Shown here in pieces: positions 25,135-33,481 of a stretch of 64,000 nucleotides of DNA; position 1 is the first letter of the stretch; each line of letters begins with the position of its first letter. This DNA comes from Sinorhizobium mexicanum (GTDB lineage: Bacteria > Pseudomonadota > Alphaproteobacteria > Rhizobiales > Rhizobiaceae): assembly GCF_013488225.1 (NCBI RefSeq), contig NZ_CP041238.1, forward strand, positions 3,063,501 to 3,127,500. The letters are read 5' to 3'. Made by a program: the position numbers and the translations under genes. Below the pieces are notes generated by a model that was not told where the DNA came from, made no database searches, and worked only from the letters and a program-made list of their open reading frames with translations.

Positions 25135-27194
25135 CACGCGACCTCCGTTACGATGAGATTCTTGAATTCGTCGATCCGAACCTGCTGGCCCGGCAGGATG
25201 ACGGTCGTGCAGTCGAACTGTTCCACGACAGCGGGGCCGGTGAAGACGAGCCCGACATCGAGGCGTTCGCGCTGGTAGACGGCGCAATCGAGATTTTCGC
25301 CGTCGAAGCGGACCGGACGGCGGCCGAGGAAGGCGTCGGCAAGCGTTCCGCCGCTCGGCCGGTAGCGCTTGGCGTTGACCGGCGGCACCAGGCCGACCGC
25401 CTTCACCCGATAGGAGACGATCTCCACGGACTCGCCCGACGCCTTGTGGCCGAACATCACTTCGTGCTCCGCATCGAACGCGCTGCGCACGGCATCGACG
25501 TCCGCGGCATCGGCAAGCGCGCCGATCGGAACGGTCAGTTCGTACCCCTGCCCGGCATAACGAAGATCGAGGGCTCGCTCGATACGGATGCGGTCTGCAG
25601 GGAAGCTTTCCTCGGCAAGATCGGCAAGCCCCTGCGCTTCCATGCCGGCGAAAATCGCGTTGAGTTCGCTCGCCGAGGCGCCGTCGAGCGGTGTCAGCCG
25701 AGAACGCACATAGTCGTGCGTGACATCCGACATCACCAAGCCCATGGCGGAGAATACGCCGGCATGCAGCGGCACGACGAGGCCGGCCATGCCGAGTTCA
25801 CGGGCTATGCGGGCGGCATGCAGGGGGCCGGCGCCGCCGAAGGGCAGCAGCATGAAGTCGCGCAGGTCGTGGCCGCGCATCGTCGAGATGGCCTTGATCG
25901 CCTCCTCCATCTTGACGTTGATGATCCGGACGATGCCTTCAGCCGCTTCGAGCACATCCATGCCGAGCGGGCCCGCCACATGGGTTTCCACGGCCTGGCG
26001 CGCCTTCTGTGCGTCGAGACGCATCTTGCCGCCGAGGAAGTTTTCTTCCGAGAGATAGCCGAGCAGCAGGTTGCAGTCGGTGATCGTCGGCTTGGTGCCG
26101 CCGCGGCTGTAGCAAGCAGGACCGGGTATAGCGCCGGCGCTTTCCGGCCCGACCTGGAGGACGCCGAAACGGTCGACTTCGGCGATCGTGCCGCCGCCGG
26201 CGCTGACCGTGTTGATATCCATCATCGGCATGGCGATGTCGCGGCCCTCGACCTTGCCGCGGTTGGCGATCACCGGCGTGCCGTTCTTGATCAACGCCAC
26301 GTCGCAGGACGTCCCGCCCATGTCGAAGGTGACGATGTCGTGGTAGCCGGTCGAACGCGCCATCGCGACACTCGCCGTCACGCCGCCTGCGGGACCGGAA
26401 AGCACGGTAGTGACGCCCTTCTTCGCCGTCGCGTCGAAGGTCGCCATGCCCCCGTTCGACTGCATGATGTATTTCTGCGGCGTCTTCACGCCCGCCGCTT
26501 CCAGCCGGTCGGCAAGCCGCGCAATGTAGCGGGCGAGAACCGGCTGCAGGTAAGCATTGATCACCGTCGTGCTCAGCCGGTGATATTCGCGGATCTGCGG
26601 CACGATTTCGGACGAAAGCGAAACCTCGCAGCCCGGCAGTTCCTCGCGGATAATCTCACGGATCCGCTCCTCGTGGCGCGGATAGAGGAACGAGAAGAGC
26701 AGGCAGACGGCAACGGATTCGATGCCCTGGCCGCGGAGTTCGGCAAGCGTCTCGCGGAGTGCGGCTTCATCAAGCTCTGCAAGGACGCTGCCGTCGTGAA
26801 CCACGCGCTCCGATACTTCGCCGGTCAGCGACGGAAGCACGATCGGCGCGGGCTTTTCATAGAGGATATCGAAGATCGCCGGCCCATGCGGACGCGCCTG
26901 TTCGCCGACTTCGTAGATACCGCGAAAACCTTTGGTCACCAGAAGCCCGGTCTTCGCCCCCTTGCCTTCCAGGAGCGCGTTCGTCCCTACCGTCGTGCCA
27001 TGGCAGAAGTAGCTCACATCGTCCGGGCGCACGCCGCGCTCCAGGAGAATATCGATCCCGGACAGGATTGCCCGCGATGGGTCGTCCGGCGTCGACGGAA
27101 CCTTGGAAATCGACGTTTCTCCCGTCGTTTCGTCGAGATAGACGAAGTCCGAAAACGTCCCGCCGGTGTCGACGGTCACGCGATAGCCTCCCAT
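25134..27194 (-). CDS. hyuA: Hydantoinase A / oxoprolinase-type ATPase subunit
   Basis: The 686-residue subunit begins with the ASKHA-like phosphate-binding motif VTVDTGGTFSDFVYLDE and contains GTTVGTNALLEGKGAKTGLLVTKGF, DMGGTSCDVALI, MDINTVSAGGGTIAEVD and the metal-associated FGGAGPLHAARIARELG. Length is normal for HyuA. GGGAGGCTGCCGC precedes the ATG. A 177-base gap separates it from two upstream LysR genes on the same strand and is the likely promoter of the operon. It acts with HyuB; the presumed pathway is hydrolysis of an imported cyclic amide. Confidence 0.88.
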   Translation of the reverse strand: MGGYRVTVDTGGTFSDFVYLDETTGETSISKVPSTPDDPSRAILSGIDILLERGVRPDDVSYFCHGTTVGTNALLEGKGAKTGLLVTKGFRGIYEVGEQARPHGPAIFDILYEKPAPIVLPSLTGEVSERVVHDGSVLAELDEAALRETLAELRGQGIESVAVCLLFSFLYPRHEERIREIIREELPGCEVSLSSEIVPQIREYHRLSTTVINAYLQPVLARYIARLADRLEAAGVKTPQKYIMQSNGGMATFDATAKKGVTTVLSGPAGGVTASVAMARSTGYHDIVTFDMGGTSCDVALIKNGTPVIANRGKVEGRDIAMPMMDINTVSAGGGTIAEVDRFGVLQVGPESAGAIPGPACYSRGGTKPTITDCNLLLGYLSEENFLGGKMRLDAQKARQAVETHVAGPLGMDVLEAAEGIVRIINVKMEEAIKAISTMRGHDLRDFMLLPFGGAGPLHAARIARELGMAGLVVPLHAGVFSAMGLVMSDVTHDYVRSRLTPLDGASASELNAIFAGMEAQGLADLAEESFPADRIRIERALDLRYAGQGYELTVPIGALADAADVDAVRSAFDAEHEVMFGHKASGESVEIVSYRVKAVGLVPPVNAKRYRPSGGTLADAFLGRRPVRFDGENLDCAVYQRERLDVGLVFTGPAVVEQFDCTTVILPGQQVRIDEFKNLIVTEVA

Positions 27195-27371
27195 GCGGCA
27201 GCCTCCCTAGATGCGCTCCAAACGACCTGATATTCCGGCCGACCGGCGCTCTCCCTGACCGCACCGGATTTGATATAAGGCAAGCCTAGTGGCACGAAGA
27301 TGGCCTGTCCAAGACCGTTGAAAGCGGCGAGCTATAAGTTTTTCGCTATGGCTGGATGATGTCACAGGGCG

Positions 27372-28322
27372 TCAGGAAGACGTCCCGAGGATCTCGAACC
27401 GCGGATCGACGATGATCGCGTAAGGGGCCGAGGCGCGACAGATGTGACGGACCACGTCCTTGAGGAACGGCCCGATGAGTTCGTCTTCCAGAAGCGAGCG
27501 CTCCTCGCGCCGGCTCACCATGTAGAGCGTGCGGCTCGGCACGGGACGCTCGATCCTGCGGATGGCGAAGATGCCGCGACTGACGCCGTCGGCGACGCTG
27601 CCATAGGGCAGAAGGCTGGCGCCGCCTTCGGCAATGCGCGCCCGGATCGCCGGCACCGACTGCATGTCCGAAACGATACGCGGTTCGAGCGAGAGGCGCT
27701 GGGCCATGCGGCGGACAAGCGTAACGATGCCACGCTCGCCGGCGAAGAAGAGCTCTTCTTTAAGAGCGTCGGCAAAGCTGATGGAGCTGTCGTCCGACGC
27801 ATTGGCCCGCGCCGTCACGAACAGCAGCTCGTCCTCGATCACTGCCTCCCGCACCAGCCCTGGACGTCCCTCGACGTCGTAGGCGAAAGCGAGGTCGATC
27901 TCCTTGCGCTCGAGCGCGGCGATCAGCGCGAAGCTAAGCTCTTCTACCAGTTTCAACGATGTCGCCGGCAGCTTCGTCCCCGCCGCAATCAACACGTCGG
28001 CGCCGACAAGGCGCATATGGCTCGGGACGAGGCCGATGACGAAGGGCCGCGGAGCCGGGCTGCCGGCGGCGGAGCGAACGTCATCGAGCGTCCGCTCCAG
28101 GAATCGCTCGAGTTCGTTGTAGCGCTCGTACAACACCTCGCCGGCCTTCGTCGGCACCACGCCGCGCGAATGCCGCTCGAACAGGCTGACGCCGATCTCG
28201 CGTTCGAGGTCGCGAATCTGAATGCTGATCGCGGTCTGGGCAAGCTTGAGCTGGGCCGCCGCATGCGACATGCCGCCGGTTTTGACCACCATCGCGAAAT
28301 AGCGCAACTGCCGAAGGTTTAT
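27372..28322 (-). CDS. LysR-family regulator 1 of the hyu cluster, apparent ATA start
   Basis: With the start proposed here the protein has 316 residues and begins I(M)-N-L-R-Q-L-R-Y-F-A, which restores the whole first helix of the LysR helix-turn-helix (continuing AMVVKTGGMSHAAAQLKLAQTAISIQIRDLE). The reading frame has TGA only two codons before the ATA at 28320-28322, so no ATG, GTG or TTG is available upstream. GGGGAGG lies 7 bases before the ATA. The next usual start, TTG 28307, lacks an SD at proper distance and cuts into the helix. The ATA overlaps the TAA of the upstream LysR gene as ATAA. Function: probably controls hyu and transporter genes. Confidence 0.8.
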   Translation of the reverse strand: MNLRQLRYFAMVVKTGGMSHAAAQLKLAQTAISIQIRDLEREIGVSLFERHSRGVVPTKAGEVLYERYNELERFLERTLDDVRSAAGSPAPRPFVIGLVPSHMRLVGADVLIAAGTKLPATSLKLVEELSFALIAALERKEIDLAFAYDVEGRPGLVREAVIEDELLFVTARANASDDSSISFADALKEELFFAGERGIVTLVRRMAQRLSLEPRIVSDMQSVPAIRARIAEGGASLLPYGSVADGVSRGIFAIRRIERPVPSRTLYMVSRREERSLLEDELIGPFLKDVVRHICRASAPYAIIVDPRFEILGTSS

Positions 28323-29278
28323 GGCTCAACCTCCCCATGTCGACGTGGCAGGACGCTGCCGATCAGGCTGCCGTATGGCCCCATCCTCTCGGCAAGCCGC
28401 CCAATCATCCTGTCGAGAAAAGCGAGCAGCGCCGTCTCGTGAACGAAAGACACGGCATCCGACATGCGGTTGAGGAAGAGCGTGCGCTTGATGGACGGCT
28501 GGCGGATCGGACAGGCGACGATCAGCCCCTGCTGGATTTCCTCCGCCACCACCCCATAGGGCACCACGCTGGTGGCCGCTCCCCGCGCGACCAGCGTCTT
28601 GATCGCCGGCATCGACTGCACCTCGAAGGCGACGTTTACGGGAAGCTTTTGCCGGCCGGCGACGTCGTGGATCAATCGCCAGACGATATCGCGGTCGCTG
28701 ACGAGCGCGAGGTCGGTGCGGATCGCCTCCTCGAAGGAGATGGATTCCCCGAGCACACGGGACCCGGCACCCGCGACGAACAGCAATTCCTCCTCGATCA
28801 GCGCCGTCGCGGCAAGCCCGGGACGGTTCTCGAACTCATAGGCAAGCGCAATATCGAGCTCGCCGCGCATGAGCGCGTCGATCAGGATGAAGCTCAACTC
28901 CTCGACGACGCGGAACGAAACGTCCGGGATCTCGTCGCGGGCGGCAAGGAGGAGTTCCGGGCCGATCAACGCCTGGATGCTGGGCGTAACGCCGAGATTG
29001 ACAACCTCTCGCCTCGCCGCCCCATGCGCCATCACCTCCCGGCGCGCCTCCTCGACGGAACTGAGAATGGCAAGCGCATGCCGGTGCAAGACTTCCCCCG
29101 GCTCGGTCAGCGAAATCCCGCGCGAATGGCGAACCAGAAGCCGGACGCCGAGCGATTCTTCCAGATGCCTGATCTGCTGGCCGAGCGCCGTCTGCGCGAC
29201 ATTCATGCTCTGTGACGCCCGGGTGATATTCCCGGTCTCGACCACCTTCACGAAATAACGAAGCTGCCTGAGATTAAT
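28319..29278 (-). CDS. LysR-family regulator 2 of the hyu cluster, apparent ATT start
   Basis: The proposed 319-residue protein begins I(M)-N-L-R-Q-L-R-Y-F-V-K-V-V-E, the same N-terminus as its downstream paralogue, then TGNITRASQSMNVAQTALGQQIRHLEE (helix-turn-helix) and a LysR effector domain (PSIQALIGPELLLAARDEIPDVSFRVVEELSFILIDALMRGELDIALAYE). GGGAGGAGACC precedes the ATT at 29276-29278. Upstream in frame there is no ATG, GTG or TTG before TAG at 29312-29314. The conventional choice, GTG 29251, removes nine residues of the first helix. It overlaps the next LysR gene by four bases. Confidence 0.8.
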   Translation of the reverse strand: MNLRQLRYFVKVVETGNITRASQSMNVAQTALGQQIRHLEESLGVRLLVRHSRGISLTEPGEVLHRHALAILSSVEEARREVMAHGAARREVVNLGVTPSIQALIGPELLLAARDEIPDVSFRVVEELSFILIDALMRGELDIALAYEFENRPGLAATALIEEELLFVAGAGSRVLGESISFEEAIRTDLALVSDRDIVWRLIHDVAGRQKLPVNVAFEVQSMPAIKTLVARGAATSVVPYGVVAEEIQQGLIVACPIRQPSIKRTLFLNRMSDAVSFVHETALLAFLDRMIGRLAERMGPYGSLIGSVLPRRHGEVEP

Positions 29279-29605
29279 GGTCTCCTCCCAAATCCACGGC
29301 CCGCGGCGATTCTACCGTTCGCGGTGCCGAGCATGCAACGGCGTTCTAGGTTTCGACCTACGGCCACGACTGGTCAAGCTTGGTGCGGCGAAGCAGCGAT
29401 GATTGCTTGGTCAGCGGTTTGGATGATTTCTACCATGATCTCCCACGCCAACGAGGAAGATGACTATGGCCACTGATCGCTGCGGCGGCCAGCGGGACCA
29501 GACGAAACTCTATCCTCGGCGCCGTCTTCGATGAAATTGCATTGGAGCGGGTGAGCTCGGGGCGTCGAGCTTGAGGCTCAGGTTCTCACGGGCCTCGCTG
29601 GAGCG
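29279..29605. other. Intergenic region upstream of the LysR pair
   Basis: No convincing gene, RNA or strong hairpin is visible. A possible very short reading frame starting at ATG 29463 behind GAGGAAG stops after about two dozen codons and resembles nothing known. Confidence 0.5.
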
Positions 29606-29706
29606 CTACAGCGCCGCGCGTCTTGTCGCATGCGCAACGGACGCTGTAGCACTTTGAATTGCTGCATGTTTTGGTAAATCGGCTACGATTTAGGAGACAT
29701 GCAGTA
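29606..29706 (+). repeat. RIME-type repeat, complete
   Basis: CTACAGCGCCGCGCG to CGCTGTAG, linker CACTTTGAATTG, then CTGCATGTTTTGGTAAATCG to CGATTTAGGAGACATGCAG. It lies downstream of the cytochrome c gene. Confidence 0.85.
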
Positions 29707-29798
29707 GAACCAGGCGACGCCGACCTCGGCGCCGCGGTGGCTGGGGACTATGCAGAGTTTCCGGGCCTTAACGCCCGGAGTCACGGTCGCGCCGGGCT

Positions 29799-30365
29799 TC
29801 AGGGCTTGGCTGGGGTGCCTAGGGGGCCGACGTACTGCTCCAACGGATTCAGTTCCAGGGGCGTCCTGAATTGGGCATGGCAGCTCTCGCATTGAGCCTC
29901 GAGGTCTTCCACGATCGGCAGCGCATTTGCACGCTTTTCCAGCGACGCCTTGAACATGGTCTCCGACGCCTGCTTGGCCATTGCGTTGAAAGTCTCCCAA
30001 TCTTCCCACACAGTCGGCAGTGCAAGGCTGGCGCCCGCCGGATCGGCGGCTTCGGCCTCCGGCGTCCATGGATTGGGCTTGGCGCGGTAGAGGTTGGGAA
30101 ACGCCGTCATCATTGCGCCCATTGCCTCGAGTCGAGCCTTGAACTCAACCCCGTCCCATTCAAGATAACCGTCGAGCATCTCATGCAGCACGTCGTTGTT
30201 GGTGCCAATGGCGTCCATCAGCTCCCTTCTTGCGGTCAAGGCATCACCGGTTGGGGTCAGCGCTACCATGTCAGGGGTGGGAACGGTGGCATCCTGCGCT
30301 AGAGTCCCGCCGAGGCCCACTGCCAGAGCCGCAACAACGGTCGTAACCAGAACAGATTTCCTCAT
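29799..30365 (-). CDS. Class II-like periplasmic cytochrome c (c556/c' type)
   Basis: About 188 residues with a Sec signal (RKSVLVTTVVAALAVGLGGTLAQD) and a single C-terminal haem motif CESCH near residue 163, the position expected for the four-helix cytochrome c'/c556 family. TRRELMDAIGTNNDVLHEMLDG near the N-terminus supplies the first helix. AGGAGGTGT stands before two successive ATG codons; the second gives better spacing. It presumably shuttles electrons or senses small gases in the periplasm. No oxidoreductase partner is adjacent. Confidence 0.8.
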   Translation of the reverse strand: MRKSVLVTTVVAALAVGLGGTLAQDATVPTPDMVALTPTGDALTARRELMDAIGTNNDVLHEMLDGYLEWDGVEFKARLEAMGAMMTAFPNLYRAKPNPWTPEAEAADPAGASLALPTVWEDWETFNAMAKQASETMFKASLEKRANALPIVEDLEAQCESCHAQFRTPLELNPLEQYVGPLGTPAKP

Positions 30366-30991
30366 CATACACCTCCTGCATCATCTGATGACGAGGATGA
30401 TGGCGAAGTACCCCTTGGGCCTCCTCCCCCCATCTCCGGCATTTTTCTAGAGCAGGTTTGTCGGGCATGTAAAATGTTCAAAAGTTTCGGAAACCGTACA
30501 AAAAGTTATACCAAGACACATTGATCAGAACCTTTGAGCCCAGCAGCGTAAGCCGAGGGACAATATGCGCCGGGATTGATCGACCAATCTGGTCCAGGAA
30601 TCCCAGCATTGATCGACAATTCCATCGTGAAGTAAAGATGCGGTTCGACAGCCAGTTATCGGCATGAACTGCCAGACATTCTCCCGCGCATTGAGCAGAG
30701 CGCGACAGTCGACGATGCGGCGGTCGAGGAGTTTCTGGCGGCGGCAGTTTGGGAAATCCCGGTCGGGAACTTCACCGGCTCGTAGGCATCGACGCGACGC
30801 GGAGGGATGCCGTGAAGCGCTGGCTTGCCGAGCGGCTGACAGCGGGATTTGAGATCTTCCCGGCTCTGGCGCTCTATCACGTCCATCCCGGCACCGGCCG
30901 CTCGGGCCGAAACGACAATCCTTAGGTTTTCCAAAAGATTTCTAGTTTTCTATAGAAAACCGCCCCGTAACCATTTGATTTTGCGAGAAAT
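30366..30991. other. Gene-poor region with possible decayed coding sequence near the tRNA 3' end
   Basis: Between about 30656 and 30925 the plus strand shows coding-like stretches in two different frames: LPRIEQSATVDDAAVEEF then WLAERLTAGFEIFPALAL, interrupted by stops and a frame change. Nothing recognisable results, so this may be remains of a gene. The rest (30440-30655) is more AT-rich, with no clear signal. Confidence 0.25.
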
Positions 30992-31067
30992 TGGTGGGCC
31001 CGGAGGGACTCGAACCCCCAACCAAGCGGTTATGAGCCGCCGGCTCTAACCATTGAGCTACAGGCCC
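30992..31067 (-). tRNA. tRNA-Ile2 (anticodon CAU, lysidine-modified)
   Basis: The reverse strand folds as a 76-base tRNA with acceptor GGGCCTG paired to CGGGCCC before encoded ACCA, D-arm GCTCAATGGTTAGAGC, anticodon arm CGGCTCATAACCG with CAU, and T-arm GGGGGTTCGAGTCCCTC. Similarity of the D- and anticodon-arm region to E. coli ileX (GGTTAGAGC then CTCATAA) favours the isoleucine AUA-reading species over initiator or elongator methionine tRNA. It would need TilS modification. Confidence 0.9.
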
Positions 31068-31220
31068 TTGCCGGTCATCTGCCGGTTGACCGCGAACCAA
31101 TGGTAATTCGCGGGTCGCAATGGCTCTAGCGGAAAACCTTTTTGACGACAAGCCATTGCCGCAATGCCTACACAATCGATAAGCAAGAGTTCGGCATAAA
31201 ACAACCGGAGAGAAATAACC

Positions 31221-32003
31221 ATGATTTCTACACGCATCGCCCGCACGGTTCATGTCGCTGCCATGGCCGCTGCCTTTGCCGGCGCTTTTGCGGCTGCCGC
31301 TGTGGCGGACGATAGCAATGGCAACAAGAGCGGCAACGCGCGCCCTGAAGGTGTGCGGGGCCGGCAGGCGCTGATTAAGGTCTCCGGTGAGGGCCGCGCA
31401 ACCGCAGCGCCAGACATGGCGATCGTCCAATTGAGCGTCGTCAAGGACGCGAAGACCGCGCGCGAGGCGCTCGATGCCAACAACAAAGCGATGGCGGAGG
31501 TACTCTCGGCACTCAAGCAAGGCGGCATTGCCGAGCGCGACCTGCAGACCAGCGGCTTCGCCATCAACCCGCAATACAACTACCCGCAGGGCAACGACGG
31601 CACCAACCGGCCGCCGGAACTCGTCGGCTATCAGGTCGTCAACGGCGTAACCGTGCGCGTGCGCGATCTGAGCAAGCTCGGCGAGGTCCTCGACAAATCC
31701 GTGTCCCTCGGCATCAACCAGGGTGGCGGCATCGAATTCACCAAGGACAAGCCCGACGAGGTGATCACCGAGGCCCGCAAAGCCGCAGTGTCCGACGCGA
31801 TCGTCAAGGCGAAGGTGCTGGCGGAGGCAGCCGGCGTCTCGCTCGGTCGACTGATCGAGATTTCGGAACAGGCTTCCCGCCCGGAACCGGTTCCGATGGT
31901 GCGCAGCATGGCCAAGGAATTCGCCGCCGATGCCGTTCCGATCGCGACCGGCGAAAACGCCTACAACGTCACCGTCAACGTGACCTTCGCCATCGAGCAG
32001 TGA
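31221..32003 (+). CDS. SIMPL-domain (DUF541) periplasmic protein, homologue of Brucella BP26/Omp28
   Basis: The 260-residue protein has a signal peptide (RTVHVAAMAAAFAGAFAAAAVADD) and the SIMPL pattern: ALIKVSGEGRATAAPDMAIVQLSVVKDAKTAREALDANNKAM, LQTSGFAINPQYNYP, GYQVVNGVTVRVRDLSKLGEVLD and ARKAAVSDAIVKAKVLAEAAGVSLG. Length and features match Brucella BP26, a periplasmic antigen that forms channel-like oligomers. GGAGAGAAATAACC precedes the ATG. It is followed by a RIME and a T-rich terminator. Confidence 0.88.
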   Translation: MISTRIARTVHVAAMAAAFAGAFAAAAVADDSNGNKSGNARPEGVRGRQALIKVSGEGRATAAPDMAIVQLSVVKDAKTAREALDANNKAMAEVLSALKQGGIAERDLQTSGFAINPQYNYPQGNDGTNRPPELVGYQVVNGVTVRVRDLSKLGEVLDKSVSLGINQGGGIEFTKDKPDEVITEARKAAVSDAIVKAKVLAEAAGVSLGRLIEISEQASRPEPVPMVRSMAKEFAADAVPIATGENAYNVTVNVTFAIEQ

Positions 32004-32012
32004 TGCGCGTGG

Positions 32013-32119
32013 CTGCTGCCTGTTTCCCTAAATCAGCGCCGATCTTGGGATAAGAACATGCAGCAGCTCAAAGTATCGCCGCGACCTGTGCGCGTCTGAT
32101 AATACGGGCGGCGCTGTAG
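32013..32119 (-). repeat. RIME-type repeat, complete, diverged
   Basis: CTGCCTGTTTCCCTAAATC to GATAAGAACATGCAG, linker CTCAAAGTA, then TCGCCGCGACC to GGCGCTGTAG. It starts 10 bases after the SIMPL stop codon. Confidence 0.75.
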
Positions 32120-32171
32120 GCGGAGCGTTCCGCCCGAACCTCAAAGCGATACTTCGCGAAAAGTAACAGAC

Positions 32172-32205
32172 AAAGCCCCGGCGAATTGCATCGCGAGGGG
32201 CTTTT
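32172..32205 (+). terminator. Rho-independent terminator for the SIMPL gene
   Basis: AAAGCCCC (32172-32179) pairs with GGGGCTTT (32197-32204) and is followed by T. It is the last element on the plus strand before a convergent gene. Confidence 0.65.
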
Positions 32206-32215
32206 CGAATCAAAA

Positions 32216-32241
32216 GCCCCTCACGGTTTCCCGTGAGGGGC
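32216..32241 (-). terminator. Rho-independent terminator for the 32286-32645 gene
   Basis: GCCCCTCACGG (32216-32226) pairs exactly with CCGTGAGGGGC (32231-32241). On the minus strand the stem is followed by TTTTG. It is back-to-back with the plus-strand terminator. Confidence 0.75.
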
Positions 32242-32285
32242 GCATGTCCGTCGGCCGGGGGAGACGAGACGGAAAAACCGGCAGC

Positions 32286-32645
32286 TTACCAGCGGCCAAT
32301 CACCGGGCATCCGCGCACATTGGCGAAGATGATCGCCTGGCGGTCACCATGACGGCGGCCCTCGACGATGACCTGGCGCCGCGCGACATTGGCGACATGG
32401 GCCCGGCGCAGACCGCGATCACGGGCCTTTTCGACGGCAAGCCACGGGTCGCAACGGCCGCGGCGCTCACCGTCCCAGCGGGGGCGATCCCGGCGCCAGT
32501 CGCGATCGTAGTCACGGTATTGGACGCTCTGCGGCGAGCCGAACTCGAATATCACCGATTCAGCGGAAGCCGTGGTGGCTGCACCGGCAAGACCGGTCAG
32601 CCCGATGACGGCAGCAACCGCGGCATTGATGAGGAATTTTTTCAT
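32286..32645 (-). CDS. Small secreted Arg/Asp-rich hypothetical protein
   Basis: The 119-residue product has a clear signal peptide (KKFLINAAVAAVIGLTGLAGAATTASAE) and a charged mature part with the segment QYRDYDRDWRRDRPRWDGERRGRCD and a C-terminal RGCPVIGRW. The start at 32645 is set by GGAGAAAGTC upstream. Two cysteines in the mature part could pair. I do not recognise a named family; such proteins are common in Rhizobiales envelopes. Confidence 0.7.
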   Translation of the reverse strand: MKKFLINAAVAAVIGLTGLAGAATTASAESVIFEFGSPQSVQYRDYDRDWRRDRPRWDGERRGRCDPWLAVEKARDRGLRRAHVANVARRQVIVEGRRHGDRQAIIFANVRGCPVIGRW

Positions 32646-32870
32646 GACTTTCTCCGGTATAGCGAAGGGTTCAAAACTGGCGATTACCGCTCTCGACGAT
32701 TGAGCCAACCATAGTCCGAATAAACTGAACGCTACCGGAACCCTCCGTTCATGCAGTGTTCAGGTTGATGAATCCCGCATGGACGGAACGGCAAGCAAAG
32801 CGATTCGTTCCCTTCCGACCGCGCCGCATTCCTCCGCCCCGGATCCGATCCAAGGAGAAAAACACCTACC

Positions 32871-32970
32871 GCATGTCTCCTTGAACCTATCTCGATCAAG
32901 GAGAAAGACATGCAGCAATTCAAAGCGTTACAGCGACCTTTGCGCGTCCGATAAGGCGCGTGGCGCTGCA
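32871..32970 (-). repeat. RIME-type repeat, complete
   Basis: GCATGTCTCCTTGAACC to GAGAAAGACATGCAG, linker CAATTCAAAGCG, then TTACAGCGACC to GGCGCTGCAG. It lies upstream of a small secreted protein gene and downstream of an NTF2-like gene. Confidence 0.8.
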
Positions 32971-33000
32971 GACATCCGGCATGTTAGGGGGAGAGGCGGC

Positions 33001-33405
33001 TCAACCTTCCAGTTCGCGCTCGAAGATACGGAGATTGCGATAGTGGCTGAGGCGCGTGATAGCGCCATCCTCGATTTCGAAGATGAAAACGCTCGGAATC
33101 GCGTAGCTCTGGCCCGAAGCCGTTGGAAAGCCCGACATGGTCTTGCGATAGGTGCCGCGCGCAGTCATGTCGGCGGCGACCCGCTGCCCGAACGCATCAT
33201 GCATCAGCACGATATCGCTGAACGTCTCATCGAAATGGTGCAGATACGTCATGATCCAGGCCCTCAACGGACCGACGCCCACGGTTCGCTGGCCGGTCAG
33301 CGAATCAAGCGCGACGTCCTCATCGACGAGCCGGGAAAGCGCGTCGAAATCGCGACTGTTGACGGCCTCGATGAAACGGCTGGCGATGGTCTGGGCGTCT
33401 TTCAT
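33001..33405 (-). CDS. SnoaL/NTF2-like (nuclear transport factor 2 fold) protein
   Basis: About 134 residues: TIASRFIEAVNSRDFDALSRLVDEDVALDSLTGQRTVGVGPLRAWIMTYLHHFDETFSDIVLMHDAFGQRVAADMTARGTY and a C-terminal SVFIFEIEDGAITRLSHYRN. This is the NTF2-like cone fold used by isomerases and uncharacterised proteins. The start at 33405 is chosen because the fold begins there and GGGAACGGACG precedes it. No ligand can be proposed. Confidence 0.75.
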   Translation of the reverse strand: MKDAQTIASRFIEAVNSRDFDALSRLVDEDVALDSLTGQRTVGVGPLRAWIMTYLHHFDETFSDIVLMHDAFGQRVAADMTARGTYRKTMSGFPTASGQSYAIPSVFIFEIEDGAITRLSHYRNLRIFERELEG

Positions 33406-33481
33406 CGTCCGTTCCCGGAGCTGTGATCCCTCAACTCTACCGCAGAATGGTCGGCCGGAGCAGAACTCAATTGAGCGCCGA

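Noticed and set aside
25446-27230. A 594-codon plus-strand frame opposite hyuA
   Set aside because: The sense strand carries all HyuA motifs; the antisense product is low-complexity Arg/His/Asp-rich.
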